From positions 1-39,978 of the IMG/VR virus record IMGVR_UViG_3300044825_000320: a stretch of 39,978 bases of DNA. One strand, given 5' to 3'. Shown in pieces: positions 30,979 through 39,406 of this stretch. Below the pieces are notes generated by a model that saw nothing but the letters and a program-made list of their open reading frames with translations, was not told where the DNA came from and made no database searches. Positions within the stretch are counted from its first letter, which is position 1. Each line of letters starts with the position of its first letter. Position numbers and translations under genes: made by a program. The stretch comes from a virus.

Positions 30979-31794
30979 ATGGCTGCAAATTTTGTTGAAC
31001 AAGAAGAACTGCAAGAAGAAACCTTTGAGCAGATAGACCAACCAGCGGAACAACCTCAAGCAACTGAGACTCCTCCGGAAGAACCAAAAGAAGAACCCAA
31101 AGCTGAAGAATTACCTGAGAAGTATAAAGGTAAATCAGTCGAAGACATCATTAGGATGCACCAAGAAGCTGAGAAGCTCATTGGTAGACAAGCACAAGAG
31201 GTTCATGAAGTTCGTAGTCTAGCTGATCAGTTACTCAAGCAACAACTCGAATCGAAGCAACAGAGCAAGCCAGCTGAAACAGTTCCAGAAGAAGATTTCT
31301 TCGCTGATCCGAAGCAAGCTGTCTTGAAAACTGTAGACCAGCATCCAGCAGTACTTGAAGCTAAGCAAGCAGCACTCGAACTAAAGAGAATGCAAACTGC
31401 ACAGAAACTGCAGTCTAAGCATCCGGACTTCATGGACATAGCGCAAAACGCTGACTTCCATGAATGGGTCAAAGCAAGCCCAATTCGTGTAGACTTGTTT
31501 ACTAAAGCCGACGCTGAATTTGACTTTAATGCGGCAGATGAACTATTGAGTACCTACAAGGCAATCAAATCTGTTCAAACTACACAAGTTAAAACTCAAA
31601 CAGCAGAAACACAGGCTAAAGCTCAAGAAACTGCCTTAAAAGCTGCAGCAGTAGACACAGGCGGTACAGGTGAAAGCAGTCGAAAGATTTATCGAAGAGC
31701 TGACCTTATCAAACTGAGAATGACAGATCCAGATCGTTACATGGCTTTGCAAGACGAAATTCTTGCGGCTTATAACGAAGGACGAGTCCGTTAA
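30979..31794 (+). CDS. Capsid scaffold-like protein
   Basis: 271 residues, strongly acidic and Gln/Glu-rich N-terminal half (EEQPQATETPPEEPKEEPK), helical middle with QAQEVHEVRSLADQL, basic C-terminus (SSRKIYRRADLIKLRM). This acid-to-base helical profile directly upstream of the coat gene is typical of podovirus scaffolds that guide shell assembly and then leave. No protease motif is seen. Confidence 0.75.
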   Translation: MAANFVEQEELQEETFEQIDQPAEQPQATETPPEEPKEEPKAEELPEKYKGKSVEDIIRMHQEAEKLIGRQAQEVHEVRSLADQLLKQQLESKQQSKPAETVPEEDFFADPKQAVLKTVDQHPAVLEAKQAALELKRMQTAQKLQSKHPDFMDIAQNADFHEWVKASPIRVDLFTKADAEFDFNAADELLSTYKAIKSVQTTQVKTQTAETQAKAQETALKAAAVDTGGTGESSRKIYRRADLIKLRMTDPDRYMALQDEILAAYNEGRVR

Positions 31795-31820
31795 ACTTAT
31801 TAATTTAGGAGATTTATAAA

Positions 31821-32774
31821 ATGGCAACAGCAGCATATCCCGGCGGTAGTAGTTCTATCGTCAACAAAGTAAATGCAGACAAGTTTATTCCAGAGATCTG
31901 GAGTGACGAAGTAGTAGCTGCATACAAAAAGAACCTCGTATTAGCTAACTTGGTTAACAAGATGTCTATGCGTGGTAAGAAGGGCGACACTCTTCATATT
32001 CCTAAGCCAACTCGTGGCACTGCAACTGCTAAAGCTGCAAACACCACAGTTACCATCCAAGCTGATACCGAGACCGAAGTATTAGTCTCGATCGACAAGC
32101 ACTTCGAGTACTCACGCTTTATCGAAGACATCGTCGAAGTTCAAGCATTGGCTTCACTCCGTCGTTTCTACACGGATGACGCTGGTTACGCTTTGGCTAA
32201 GAAAGTTGATGACGAGTTGTTCCAATTGGCTAAGACTTTTGGTGATGGCACAACCACTTTCGTTCATAGCAACTCGTATTTCATTGATTCTGTCAATGGT
32301 TTATCTGCTTACAACGTTGACACTGTACAGACCGGCGATGTATTTACCGATGCTGGTTTCCGTGCTTTGATCAAGAAGATGGACGATGCTGACGCTCCGA
32401 TGGATGGTCGTTTCTTTGCGATTCCTCCTTCACTCCGTCAAGCTATCATGGGTATCGATCGTTATAACAGCTCTGACTTCGTTGATGGTCGTGGCGTTCA
32501 AAACGGTCAAATCGGTACGCTCTATGGTATCGACATCTATGTAACCAGCAACTGCCCAACGATCGAAACCGCCTCTGAGAACACAGCTGGCGACGAGATC
32601 AAGGCTGCAATCCTAGCTCATCGTGATACGATGGTTCTAGCTGAGCAACTCGGTGTTCGTTCGCAAACGCAATATAAACAGGAATATTTATCCACTCTGT
32701 ACACTGCTGACACACTCTTCGGTGTTAAGACTTTGCGTCCTGAGACCGGTTTTGTTCTCGCAGTAAACGCCTAA
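31821..32774 (+). CDS. Major capsid protein
   Basis: 317 residues with AGGAGA before the ATG. The N-arm (PGGSSSIVNKVNADKFIPEIWSDEV) and motifs KKGDTLHIPKP, DKHFEYSRFIEDI and FFAIPPSLRQAIMG fit an HK97-fold coat of the type seen in marine and freshwater podoviruses. It is the usual next gene after the scaffold. The codon use is regular, as expected of a highly expressed gene. Confidence 0.88.
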   Translation: MATAAYPGGSSSIVNKVNADKFIPEIWSDEVVAAYKKNLVLANLVNKMSMRGKKGDTLHIPKPTRGTATAKAANTTVTIQADTETEVLVSIDKHFEYSRFIEDIVEVQALASLRRFYTDDAGYALAKKVDDELFQLAKTFGDGTTTFVHSNSYFIDSVNGLSAYNVDTVQTGDVFTDAGFRALIKKMDDADAPMDGRFFAIPPSLRQAIMGIDRYNSSDFVDGRGVQNGQIGTLYGIDIYVTSNCPTIETASENTAGDEIKAAILAHRDTMVLAEQLGVRSQTQYKQEYLSTLYTADTLFGVKTLRPETGFVLAVNA

Positions 32775-32785
32775 TACAGGCTCTC

Positions 32786-32815
32786 AAGGTTCTCCGGCTT
32801 CGGCTGGGGAACTTT
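32786..32815 (+). terminator. UUCG-tetraloop hairpin after capsid gene
   Basis: AAGGTTCTCCGGC (32786-32798), loop TTCG, GCTGGGGAACTTT (32803-32815): 13 pairs, three of them G-T, with a stable C(UUCG)G loop. The tail is only mildly U-rich (GTCTTAG). This may be a partial terminator or an RNA end that protects the capsid message. Confidence 0.75.
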
Positions 32816-32849
32816 GTCTTAGTGCATTCGGTGAGTGTATTAAGACAAA
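32813..32849 (+). promoter_or_regulatory. Second hairpin before the fibre gene
   Basis: TTTGTCTTA (32813-32821) pairs perfectly with TAAGACAAA (32841-32849), enclosing a 19-base loop. It shares its first three bases with the preceding hairpin, so the two compete slightly. It ends two bases before the AAGGAG site of the fibre gene and could affect its translation. Confidence 0.6.
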
Positions 32850-32863
32850 TAAGGAGATAAATT

Positions 32864-34513
32864 TTGGCTATTTATCGTGGACCCGGCGGATCCGGTGATG
32901 CTGTCAACGATGCTGCAAGTGAAGTATTATTAGCCTTAGCTGCTAAAGACGCAGCAATCGCCGCACAGGTTGCTGCAGAGGCTGCACAAGTAGCTGCTGA
33001 GACAGCCCAAGCTGCAGCAGAACTTGCAGAGACCAATGCAGAGACTGCAGAGACTAACGCTGAAACTGCAGAAACTAATGCAGAAACAGCAGAGACCAAC
33101 GCAGAGACTGCTGCTACTAACGCTGCTAGTTCTGCTAGTGCTGCGTCAACATCTGCAAGTAACGCTGCTACATCGGCTACGAATGCCAGCAACTCAGCAT
33201 CTGCTGCGTCTACATCCGCAAGTAATGCTTCTTCGTCTGCTTCGGCAGCAAGCACATCTGCGTCTAATGCAGCTAGTTCAGCCAGTAGTGCTTCTACTTC
33301 TGCGTCTACTGCTACAACTCAAGCAACAAATGCTTCAAACAGTGCTACTGCTGCAGCGACTTCTGCTACGAATGCCAGCAACAGTGCTTCCGCAGCCTCC
33401 ACTTCAGCGACTAACGCAGCTAATTCAGCTACAGCAGCTCAAACTGCTGAGACCAATGCTGAGACAGCAGAGACTAACGCTGCTGCTTCTGCATCTGCAG
33501 CAAGCACCTCAGCTAGTAACGCAGCTTCTTCAGCGTCTGCAGCATCTACTTCTGCAAGTAATGCAGCTACTTCAGCGACTAACGCTAGTAACTCTGCATC
33601 GGCAGCATCTACTTCAGCGACTAACGCTAATAACTCAGCCAGTGCTGCTGCAACCTCAGCTACCAATGCTGCGAATAGCGCTACTGCTGCTGCTAACTCA
33701 GCCACTGCTGCTGCGGCATCTGCTACACTAGCTGCAAGCTATACTCCTTCTCAAACAGGTAACGCTGGAAAGTATCTCAAAACTGATGGAACAAATACAT
33801 CTTGGGATGCTATTGAGATCAATACTGCTGATATTACTGGTACTCTTCCAATTGCTAACGGTGGTACAAATGCGACAACTGCTGGTGATGCTAGAACAAA
33901 TTTAGATGTTCCTAGCCGTAGTGGTAGTGGTGCAACTGGTACATGGGGTATTAGTATTTCAGGTAATGCAGCAACTGCTACCAGTGCAACTACTGCAACT
34001 ACTTTAGCAACTGGTCGTACTATTTCAATTACTGGTGATTTAAGTTACACTAGCGGTTCTTTTGATGGTTCTGGCAATGTCACAGGAACTGGAACTCTTG
34101 CAACTGTTAATACCAATACTGGTTCATTCGGCTCGTCTACCAATATTCCAGTCATTACCGTTAATGGTAAAGGATTAATCACTGCAGTAAGCACTGCTTC
34201 AGTTCAAGGCGGAGCATCACTAAGCAACGATACAAGCACTGCTAGTGATTTATATCCGATGTTTGCTGCTGCAACATCAGGAACTCCTACAACTGTCTAT
34301 ACTAGCAACGCTAAGTTACTATATAAGCCAAGTACAGGAGAATTAAAGGCTTCTCAGCTTGTAGCCACAAATGGCATCGTAGTAAACAATATGACAATCG
34401 GAGCAAACTATACAATTCCTAGCGGTTATTCTGCTAGTTCTGTTGGAGCAGTGACAATATCTAGCGGAGTTACTGTAACAGTTCCTACTGGTAGTCGCTG
34501 GGTTGTAATTTAA
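32864..34513 (+). CDS. Tail fibre with repetitive Ala/Ser/Asn shaft, TTG start
   Basis: 549 residues. The start is TTG at 32864 with AAGGAG seven bases upstream. After MAIYRGPGGSGDAVNDA comes ~250 residues built of short repeats (TAETNAE heptads, then SAASTSASNAAS units), likely a trimeric coiled shaft. The distal part has PIANGGTNATTAGDARTNL, a phage tail-repeat signature, ISGNAATATSA and a beta-rich end. Placed between capsid and adaptor, away from the other tail genes. The repeats create long false frames on both strands. Confidence 0.82.
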   Translation: MAIYRGPGGSGDAVNDAASEVLLALAAKDAAIAAQVAAEAAQVAAETAQAAAELAETNAETAETNAETAETNAETAETNAETAATNAASSASAASTSASNAATSATNASNSASAASTSASNASSSASAASTSASNAASSASSASTSASTATTQATNASNSATAAATSATNASNSASAASTSATNAANSATAAQTAETNAETAETNAAASASAASTSASNAASSASAASTSASNAATSATNASNSASAASTSATNANNSASAAATSATNAANSATAAANSATAAAASATLAASYTPSQTGNAGKYLKTDGTNTSWDAIEINTADITGTLPIANGGTNATTAGDARTNLDVPSRSGSGATGTWGISISGNAATATSATTATTLATGRTISITGDLSYTSGSFDGSGNVTGTGTLATVNTNTGSFGSSTNIPVITVNGKGLITAVSTASVQGGASLSNDTSTASDLYPMFAAATSGTPTTVYTSNAKLLYKPSTGELKASQLVATNGIVVNNMTIGANYTIPSGYSASSVGAVTISSGVTVTVPTGSRWVVI

Positions 34514-34522
34514 AGGATACAC

Positions 34523-35086
34523 ATGAGTTCTCTTATCACCAAAGGTAATGCTAGTGGCACAGGCTCAGTAACACTAGAAAGCCCTAATACCAATAGCGAC
34601 TTTACTATTACTGTTCCAGCACAAACAGGAACAATGATCACTACGGCATCTAGCGGTCAGATTATTCCTAAAGCCGCATTACCAACAGGAAGTGTTTTGC
34701 AAGTGGTTCAAGGGACAACTGCAACTGCATCAAGTACAAATTCTTCTAGTTATTCTGATACAGGATTAACTGCAAGCATTACTCCAACAAGTTCTACTAG
34801 CAAAATATTAGTTATGGCTTATTGTGGTATGTGCACCAAATCTGCCGTTGATACGCAATTAAATTTACAAATTGTTCGTGCCAGCACTTCTGTTTATTTA
34901 GCATCCGCAGTAAATTCAAATTCTTCAACCGCAGATACTTCAAATCCAACTCTTGTATATTTAGATTCTCCAACAACAACTTCATCAACTCAATACAGCG
35001 TTCAATTTGCAAATAGAACTGCTGGAACTGTTTTTTTTAATACAAATGGCACTGCAACAATTACATTATTGGAGATAGCGGCATGA
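34523..35086 (+). CDS. Fibre-associated structural protein
   Basis: 187 residues, Ser/Thr-rich and all-beta in appearance. The N-terminus (GSVTLESPNTNSDFTITVPA) resembles a fibre attachment repeat, followed by LPTGSVLQVVQG and a jelly-roll-like body. Probably a fibre head or accessory adhesin, working with the shaft protein encoded just upstream. AAGGATACAC before the ATG supplies the site. Confidence 0.65.
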   Translation: MSSLITKGNASGTGSVTLESPNTNSDFTITVPAQTGTMITTASSGQIIPKAALPTGSVLQVVQGTTATASSTNSSSYSDTGLTASITPTSSTSKILVMAYCGMCTKSAVDTQLNLQIVRASTSVYLASAVNSNSSTADTSNPTLVYLDSPTTTSSTQYSVQFANRTAGTVFFNTNGTATITLLEIAA

Positions 35087-35358
35087 CAAATCACCAAGGC
35101 ATTTATGCTCTTAATTCATCTGTAGTAACTATTCGTGGCGATGTTGCTTACGATGCAGACGGCAATGAAGTTGCATACGATAAAGATGCAGTTCAGGCTT
35201 ATGTAGATGCTCATGCTTATATTGCTAAAAGAGCCGCAGAATACCCACCCATCACCGATTACATTGATGGTGTAGTAAAGGGTGACCAAGCACAGATTGA
35301 TAAATACATTGCTGACTGCTTGGCGGTCAAGGCTAAGTATCCTAAAGGAACTAAATAA
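35083..35358 (+). CDS. Small fibre-cassette protein (XkdW/chaperone-like)
   Basis: 91 residues, overlapping the previous stop by 4 bases. A short beta N-terminus (YALNSSVVTIRGDVAYDADG) is followed by YPPITDYIDGVVKGDQAQI and ADCLAVKAKYPKG, a pattern common in proteins that accompany tail fibres, resembling XkdW or tail assembly chaperones. Likely helps fibre folding or attachment. Confidence 0.65.
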   Translation: MTNHQGIYALNSSVVTIRGDVAYDADGNEVAYDKDAVQAYVDAHAYIAKRAAEYPPITDYIDGVVKGDQAQIDKYIADCLAVKAKYPKGTK

Positions 35359-36470
35359 TGACCTACGGCACAGTTCAAGCAAACGCAATACAAGGCTCTA
35401 TCAATAACTTTAGCCCTAATTCTGCTGTATTTCGCAATAGAATCATCAATGGTGCGATGGTGATTGACCAGCGTAATGCTGGTGCTAGTGTTAATGGTAA
35501 TAATGTTTACACACTTGACAGATGGTATGCTCAAGCAAGCCAAAATAATAAATTTACCGTTCAACAAAATGCTGGTTCAGTAACACCACCAACAGGCTTT
35601 AGAAATTATTTAGGGGTTACTTCATCCTCTGCTTATACTGTTGGAAGTGGCGAACAATTTAATCTTTTGCAAGGCATTGAAGGTTTTAATACTGCTGATT
35701 TGATGTGGGGAACTGCTAATGCTCAAACTATAACTCTTAGCTTTTGGGTGCGTAGTTCATTAACTGGAACATTTGGTGGCTCTTTGCAAAACGCTACACA
35801 AAATAGAAGTTACCCATTTACTTACACAATCTCAGCGGCTAATACTTGGGAACAGAAGTCAATTACGATTACTGGTGATACATCAGGCACATGGAATACG
35901 ACTAATGGTGCTGGTATTTATATGTGGTTTGGTCTTGGTGTTGGCTCATCTGTAAGCGGAACTGCTGGCTCATGGAGTGGGTCTAACTTTACTTCAGCCA
36001 CAGGAGCAACATCCGTAGTCGGCACAAACGGAGCAACTTTCTACATTACAGGAGTTCAGCTTGAGGTAGGCTCTACAGCTACTAGCTTTGATTACAGACC
36101 TTATGGAACTGAATTGGCTTTGTGTCAGAGGTATTTGTTTGTAATTAAAGGTTCTGAAAATAGTGACGGATATTGTAGATTTAGTAGTGGTGAATGTATT
36201 TCTGGAGCTGGTTATAATTCAACTTTTTTGCTTCCAGTAAAAATGAGAGCAACACCTGTTCTTACAACTACAGGCACAGCAAGCAATTATGCTATTTATT
36301 CTAGGGCTGTTATAACTGCTTGTAATGCTGTTCCAACTATTGATGCTGGAAATCCTCAAACTATTGTTTTAGCGGCAACTGTTGCTAGTGGATTAACTAC
36401 TGGAAGTGCCGCTCAATTACTAGCAAACAATAACAACACAGCTTATTTATATTTTGGGGCTGAACTATGA
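35358..36470 (+). CDS. Carbohydrate-binding-type tail adhesin
   Basis: 370 residues. NRIINGAMVIDQRNAGA and YTLDRWYA begin a jelly-roll domain, LSFWVRSSLTGTFGGSL is a carbohydrate-binding module-like strand, and GVQLEVGSTATSFDYRPYG closes it. A C-terminal domain (~250-370) has two Cys near 288-295. This architecture is frequent in receptor-binding fibres of aquatic phages. It would bind a host surface glycan. The start overlaps the previous stop. Confidence 0.75.
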   Translation: MTYGTVQANAIQGSINNFSPNSAVFRNRIINGAMVIDQRNAGASVNGNNVYTLDRWYAQASQNNKFTVQQNAGSVTPPTGFRNYLGVTSSSAYTVGSGEQFNLLQGIEGFNTADLMWGTANAQTITLSFWVRSSLTGTFGGSLQNATQNRSYPFTYTISAANTWEQKSITITGDTSGTWNTTNGAGIYMWFGLGVGSSVSGTAGSWSGSNFTSATGATSVVGTNGATFYITGVQLEVGSTATSFDYRPYGTELALCQRYLFVIKGSENSDGYCRFSSGECISGAGYNSTFLLPVKMRATPVLTTTGTASNYAIYSRAVITACNAVPTIDAGNPQTIVLAATVASGLTTGSAAQLLANNNNTAYLYFGAEL

Positions 36471-36685
36471 TTTACAAACTAATCAATGATTCAATTTCTA
36501 AACAACCATCTGCTGTTATGCATTTTAATGAAGATGGAACAATATCTAGTTTTGTGTTTGACCCTGACAACACCGACTACCAAACTTTTAAAAAAGAAGT
36601 CTTAGCTGGTGCAGAACTTCAAGATGCCGATGGGAATGTGATGACACAAGAACAGGCTGAACAATTTATTAAGGAACTTCCATGA
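36467..36685 (+). CDS. Small tail-fibre assembly-like protein
   Basis: 72 residues: MIYKLINDSIS lead, IPF-like strand replaced by SFVFDPDNTDYQTF, then AGAELQDADGNVMTQEQAEQF. The PDNTDY...DADG layout is common among small proteins linked to fibre genes. Overlaps both neighbours by 4 bases. Confidence 0.68.
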   Translation: MIYKLINDSISKQPSAVMHFNEDGTISSFVFDPDNTDYQTFKKEVLAGAELQDADGNVMTQEQAEQFIKELP

Positions 36686-37656
36686 GTGTTATTATTGACG
36701 GCACAAACGGTATCTCGGATGTAGACGGCTCAGCAGCTACTCCAGCAATCCGAGGAACTGACGCTAATACTGGTATTTTCTTCCCAGCAGCAGATACGAT
36801 TGCTTTCTCTGAGGGTGGTGCTGAGTCTATGCGATTAGATTCTACTGGTGATGTTAATTTATACAACGCTAAGTCATTTAAGGTTTACAACCCAGCAAAC
36901 ACAAGATTTGGAAGTTTTTATACCGACGATGGAGGTACTAGAATATCATCGTGGAATGGTTCTGGCGAACCTTTGTTATTAAACGCACCAACGGGATACT
37001 TTACAGTTAGCACTAATGGCTCAGAACGGATGCGTATTACCTCTGCTGGCTATTTAAAAGCAAGCAATGATGGAACATATACTAATGCAACTGGTGCTTT
37101 TCATGAATTAAGAACTGGCGCTCAAACGACAGAAATTGTTGTAATGCAAGCAACTAATGCTTCATATACTGGTGACGCTTGTTTTGTCAGAGTAGACAGA
37201 AACACAACTAATAACTCATTTTATGCGTTTTCTTATTATAATGGCGGAGCAACAGCATATAGGTTTAGAGTTGCAGATTCAGGTAATGTAACAAATACCA
37301 ACGGCACTTATGGAACTATTTCTGATATTAAAAATAAAGAAAATATTGTTGATGCAACTCCTAAGTTAGAAAAGATTAAGCAGTTACAAGTTCGCAACTT
37401 TAACTTTAAAGGCGATGACCTTAAACAAATTGGATTTGTTGCTCAAGAGTTTGAGCAAGTATTTCCATCAATGGTTGAAGAACATCTAGATAAAGATGCA
37501 GAAGGCAATGATTTAGGCACTACAACTAAATCAATCAAAACATCTGTTCTTGTGCCAATCCTCGTCAAAGCAATCCAAGAACTAAACGCTAAAGTAGAAG
37601 CACAAGCAGCCGAGATCGCTGCACTAAAGAATCCTCCACAACCAGTAATTGAATAA
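36682..37656 (+). CDS. Tail spike/fibre with S74 self-cleaving chaperone domain
   Basis: 324 residues. A beta-rich repeat region (MRLDSTGDVNL, RMRITSAGYL; residues 1-200) ends in the S74 intramolecular chaperone (from ~208): GTISDIKNKENI with Ser214 and Lys219 as the expected dyad, GFVAQEFEQVFP, SVLVPILVKAIQEL and a final coiled coil. The C-terminal ~110 residues trimerise the fibre and are then cut off. The dyad spacing (5) equals that of endosialidase S911/K916. Confidence 0.85.
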   Translation: MSVIIDGTNGISDVDGSAATPAIRGTDANTGIFFPAADTIAFSEGGAESMRLDSTGDVNLYNAKSFKVYNPANTRFGSFYTDDGGTRISSWNGSGEPLLLNAPTGYFTVSTNGSERMRITSAGYLKASNDGTYTNATGAFHELRTGAQTTEIVVMQATNASYTGDACFVRVDRNTTNNSFYAFSYYNGGATAYRFRVADSGNVTNTNGTYGTISDIKNKENIVDATPKLEKIKQLQVRNFNFKGDDLKQIGFVAQEFEQVFPSMVEEHLDKDAEGNDLGTTTKSIKTSVLVPILVKAIQELNAKVEAQAAEIAALKNPPQPVIE

Positions 37657-37663
37657 TAATATC

Positions 37664-37870
37664 ATGGCAGACATCGATCCAGTAGAATACGGCAAGTTAG
37701 TTCAAGCTGTTGAGAACTTAGAATCCAAAGTAGGTGTTATGGAGTCCGACATCAAGAAGTTAGTAGCAATGGCTGAGAGATCTAAAGGATCTTTGTGGGC
37801 TATCATGGGAGCTGCCTCAGTCTTTGGTGGTTTTGTAACTTGGATTGCTGACTTGGTATTTAAGAAATGA
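37664..37870 (+). CDS. XhlA-like small membrane protein (second holin candidate)
   Basis: 68 residues from the ATG at 37664. A coiled-coil start (LVQAVENLESKVGVMESDIKK) and one C-terminal membrane segment (LWAIMGAASVFGGFVTWIA) resemble haemolysin XhlA-type proteins linked to lysis. No strong ribosome site. It stands far from the main lysis pair (holin at 8.05 kb), so it may be a holin partner or a virion-membrane protein. Confidence 0.65.
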   Translation: MADIDPVEYGKLVQAVENLESKVGVMESDIKKLVAMAERSKGSLWAIMGAASVFGGFVTWIADLVFKK

Positions 37871-38214
37871 GTAGACCACATTCCGTAGGTAAAGATTTAG
37901 TAGCAAACACTACTACAGTTATGTTTACTGTACCAACTAGGAATATTGCTCGTTGGAGCTTACTCTTTGCAGCGAACCACAGTTCTTCTTCTAAATGGTT
38001 TACTTGCTGGTGGTACGATAAAAGCGAAAATATTGAGATTGAAGTAGTCTTTGAGTATCCACTTACTGCTAAAGCATTTTTAAAGTTTGACGGATCAGAA
38101 GTAATCTTAGATGAAGGTGACGAGATTAGAGTCAAATCAGAGACAGGATCTACAACGACTTGTATTATCACCGTAGAGCTAGAACAACGCAGCACTGTAC
38201 AACAGTTTCTATAA
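37867..38214 (+). CDS. Hypothetical beta-rich protein
   Basis: 115 residues, start overlapping the previous stop (ATGA). MSRPHSVGKDLVANTTTVMF starts a likely beta-sandwich with two Trp in FTCWWYDKS and an acidic turn DEGDEIRVKSE. This pattern recurs in small virion-associated proteins of podoviruses; function is unknown. Confidence 0.72.
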   Translation: MSRPHSVGKDLVANTTTVMFTVPTRNIARWSLLFAANHSSSSKWFTCWWYDKSENIEIEVVFEYPLTAKAFLKFDGSEVILDEGDEIRVKSETGSTTTCIITVELEQRSTVQQFL

Positions 38215-38224
38215 GGAGCAGTAA

Positions 38225-38383
38225 ATGAAAAAGACTAAAGCAGAAAAGAAGATTAGTAAAGTAATGCGTGAGTATAAAGCTGGTGAACTCAACATCGGTA
38301 AGTCTCCTAAGAAAGTTACTTCTCGTAAACAAGCTGTAGCAATCGCATTAAGTCAAGCTGGTAAATCTAAGAAAGGAAAGTAA
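38225..38383 (+). CDS. Small basic protein, DUF6496-like
   Basis: 52 residues, AAGGAG well placed. Lys-rich N-terminus (MKKTKAEKKISKVMREYKAG), then SRKQAVAIALSQAGKS, the DUF6496-type end. Probably binds nucleic acid. First of a run of tiny basic genes. Confidence 0.75.
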   Translation: MKKTKAEKKISKVMREYKAGELNIGKSPKKVTSRKQAVAIALSQAGKSKKGK

Positions 38384-38384
38384 T

Positions 38385-38519
38385 ATGCCAATGGTAAAAG
38401 ACAAGAAGTTCCCCTACACCTCGAAAGGTAAGAAGGAAGCTAAGCAGTATGCTCAGAAGACTGGCTCTAAGATGACCTCGAAGCCAGCTAAGAAGATGGG
38501 TGCTAAGCGTGGCTACTAA
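38385..38519 (+). CDS. 44-residue basic protein
   Basis: Starts MPMVKDKKFPYTSKGKKEA and remains Lys-rich to GAKRGY. Similar tiny proteins occur in many phages near the right end of the structural region. It overlaps the next gene by 11 bases. Possibly packaged with DNA. Confidence 0.75.
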   Translation: MPMVKDKKFPYTSKGKKEAKQYAQKTGSKMTSKPAKKMGAKRGY

Positions 38520-38667
38520 ACCCGGCTTGTATGCCAATATCGCTGCTAAACGCCGTCGGATCGCCGCAGGATCAGGCGAGAAGATGCGGAAGGTAGGCTC
38601 TAAAGGTGCGCCAACGGCTAAAGACTTTAGAGATGCCGCTAAAACGGCTAAGAAAGGCAAAAAGTGA
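38509..38667 (+). CDS. 52-residue basic protein, GTG start
   Basis: Read from a GTG: MATKPGLYANIAAKRRRIAA, then GSGEKMRKVGSKGAPTAKDF and a Lys-rich end. This text is nearly a stock phage small-protein pattern, which makes the GTG start convincing. AAGAAGATGGG supplies a weak site. The stop overlaps the next GTG. Confidence 0.78.
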   Translation: MATKPGLYANIAAKRRRIAAGSGEKMRKVGSKGAPTAKDFRDAAKTAKKGKK

Positions 38668-38852
38668 GTTTCTTTATCGGAGTGTTGTTTTTCTGCGCTA
38701 ATGGCGGATGTTACTTTATGAAGATTAATGACACTTTTGACAAGATTGAACAGTGCCAAGTTGCGGTGCGTCAATGGGACAAATATGCTAGGGATAATGG
38801 CTTAGAAACTGAGTATACTTGCATGGAAATAACCCTAAAGAGTAATGTATAA
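38664..38852 (+). CDS. Small exported Cys-containing protein
   Basis: 62 residues from a GTG overlapping the previous stop (GTGA). N-terminal signal/anchor MSFFIGVLFFCANGGCYFMK, then an acidic helix with paired Cys (QCQVAVRQW, EYTCMEITL). Four Cys, likely periplasmic. The stop overlaps the next ATG. Confidence 0.68.
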   Translation: MSFFIGVLFFCANGGCYFMKINDTFDKIEQCQVAVRQWDKYARDNGLETEYTCMEITLKSNV

Positions 38853-39406
38853 TGCCAAATCCAAGTGTCTGGAAAGAAGTAGATAACATCTTACAAAAAA
38901 GATGTCCAAAATGCACTGAATGGAAATCAGTTGAAGATAATTTTGTTAGATATAAAAAACAAACTTTAATTAATAAACCAAAATATTCTTCTTGGTGTAA
39001 AAAATGTATTTCAGTAAAACAGGCGGAATACCACAAGAAAACATGGGGTCCAGAAAAGCTACAATTTACTGCATATAAAAGAACACAAACGGTACGGTCT
39101 TATTTATCGTATTTAAGAGGAAAAGCAGTACAACGAAAAAAAGAGTGTATTTCTGTAGATGCTCTTGAGACTTTATGGTTTGCTCAGGAAGGAAAATGTG
39201 CTTTAACTGGATGGGATATGACGACTGAACTAGGGTCCGGAGTTATTCCAACAAACTGTAGTATTGATAGAATAGATTCCCGTCTTGGATATGTACCCGG
39301 AAATGTTCAGTTAGTGTGCAGAGCAGCAAATGTGGCAAAACACGATTTAACTGTCCATGATTTTTTAAACCTTTGTAAAGCGGTGATGGAGGCATCAAAT
39401 GCCTAG
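38852..39406 (+). CDS. HNH endonuclease with N-terminal zinc finger
   Basis: 184 residues. A CxxC...CxxC finger (RCPKCTEW, WCKKCISV) precedes a basic stretch and an HNH: CALTGWDMT, SIDRIDSRLGYVPGNVQLVC and AANVAKHDL. A different HNH subtype from the one at 27.6 kb. AT-rich with AAA/AAT-heavy codons unlike its neighbours, so probably inserted. It is flanked by overlapping starts and stops. Confidence 0.88.
   Translation: MPNPSVWKEVDNILQKRCPKCTEWKSVEDNFVRYKKQTLINKPKYSSWCKKCISVKQAEYHKKTWGPEKLQFTAYKRTQTVRSYLSYLRGKAVQRKKECISVDALETLWFAQEGKCALTGWDMTTELGSGVIPTNCSIDRIDSRLGYVPGNVQLVCRAANVAKHDLTVHDFLNLCKAVMEASNA

Noticed and set aside
33024-33731. 235-codon Leu/Gln-rich + frame, and Ala/Val-rich - frames in the same stretch
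   Set aside because: By-products of the repetitive fibre shaft; low-complexity shadows without ribosome sites.
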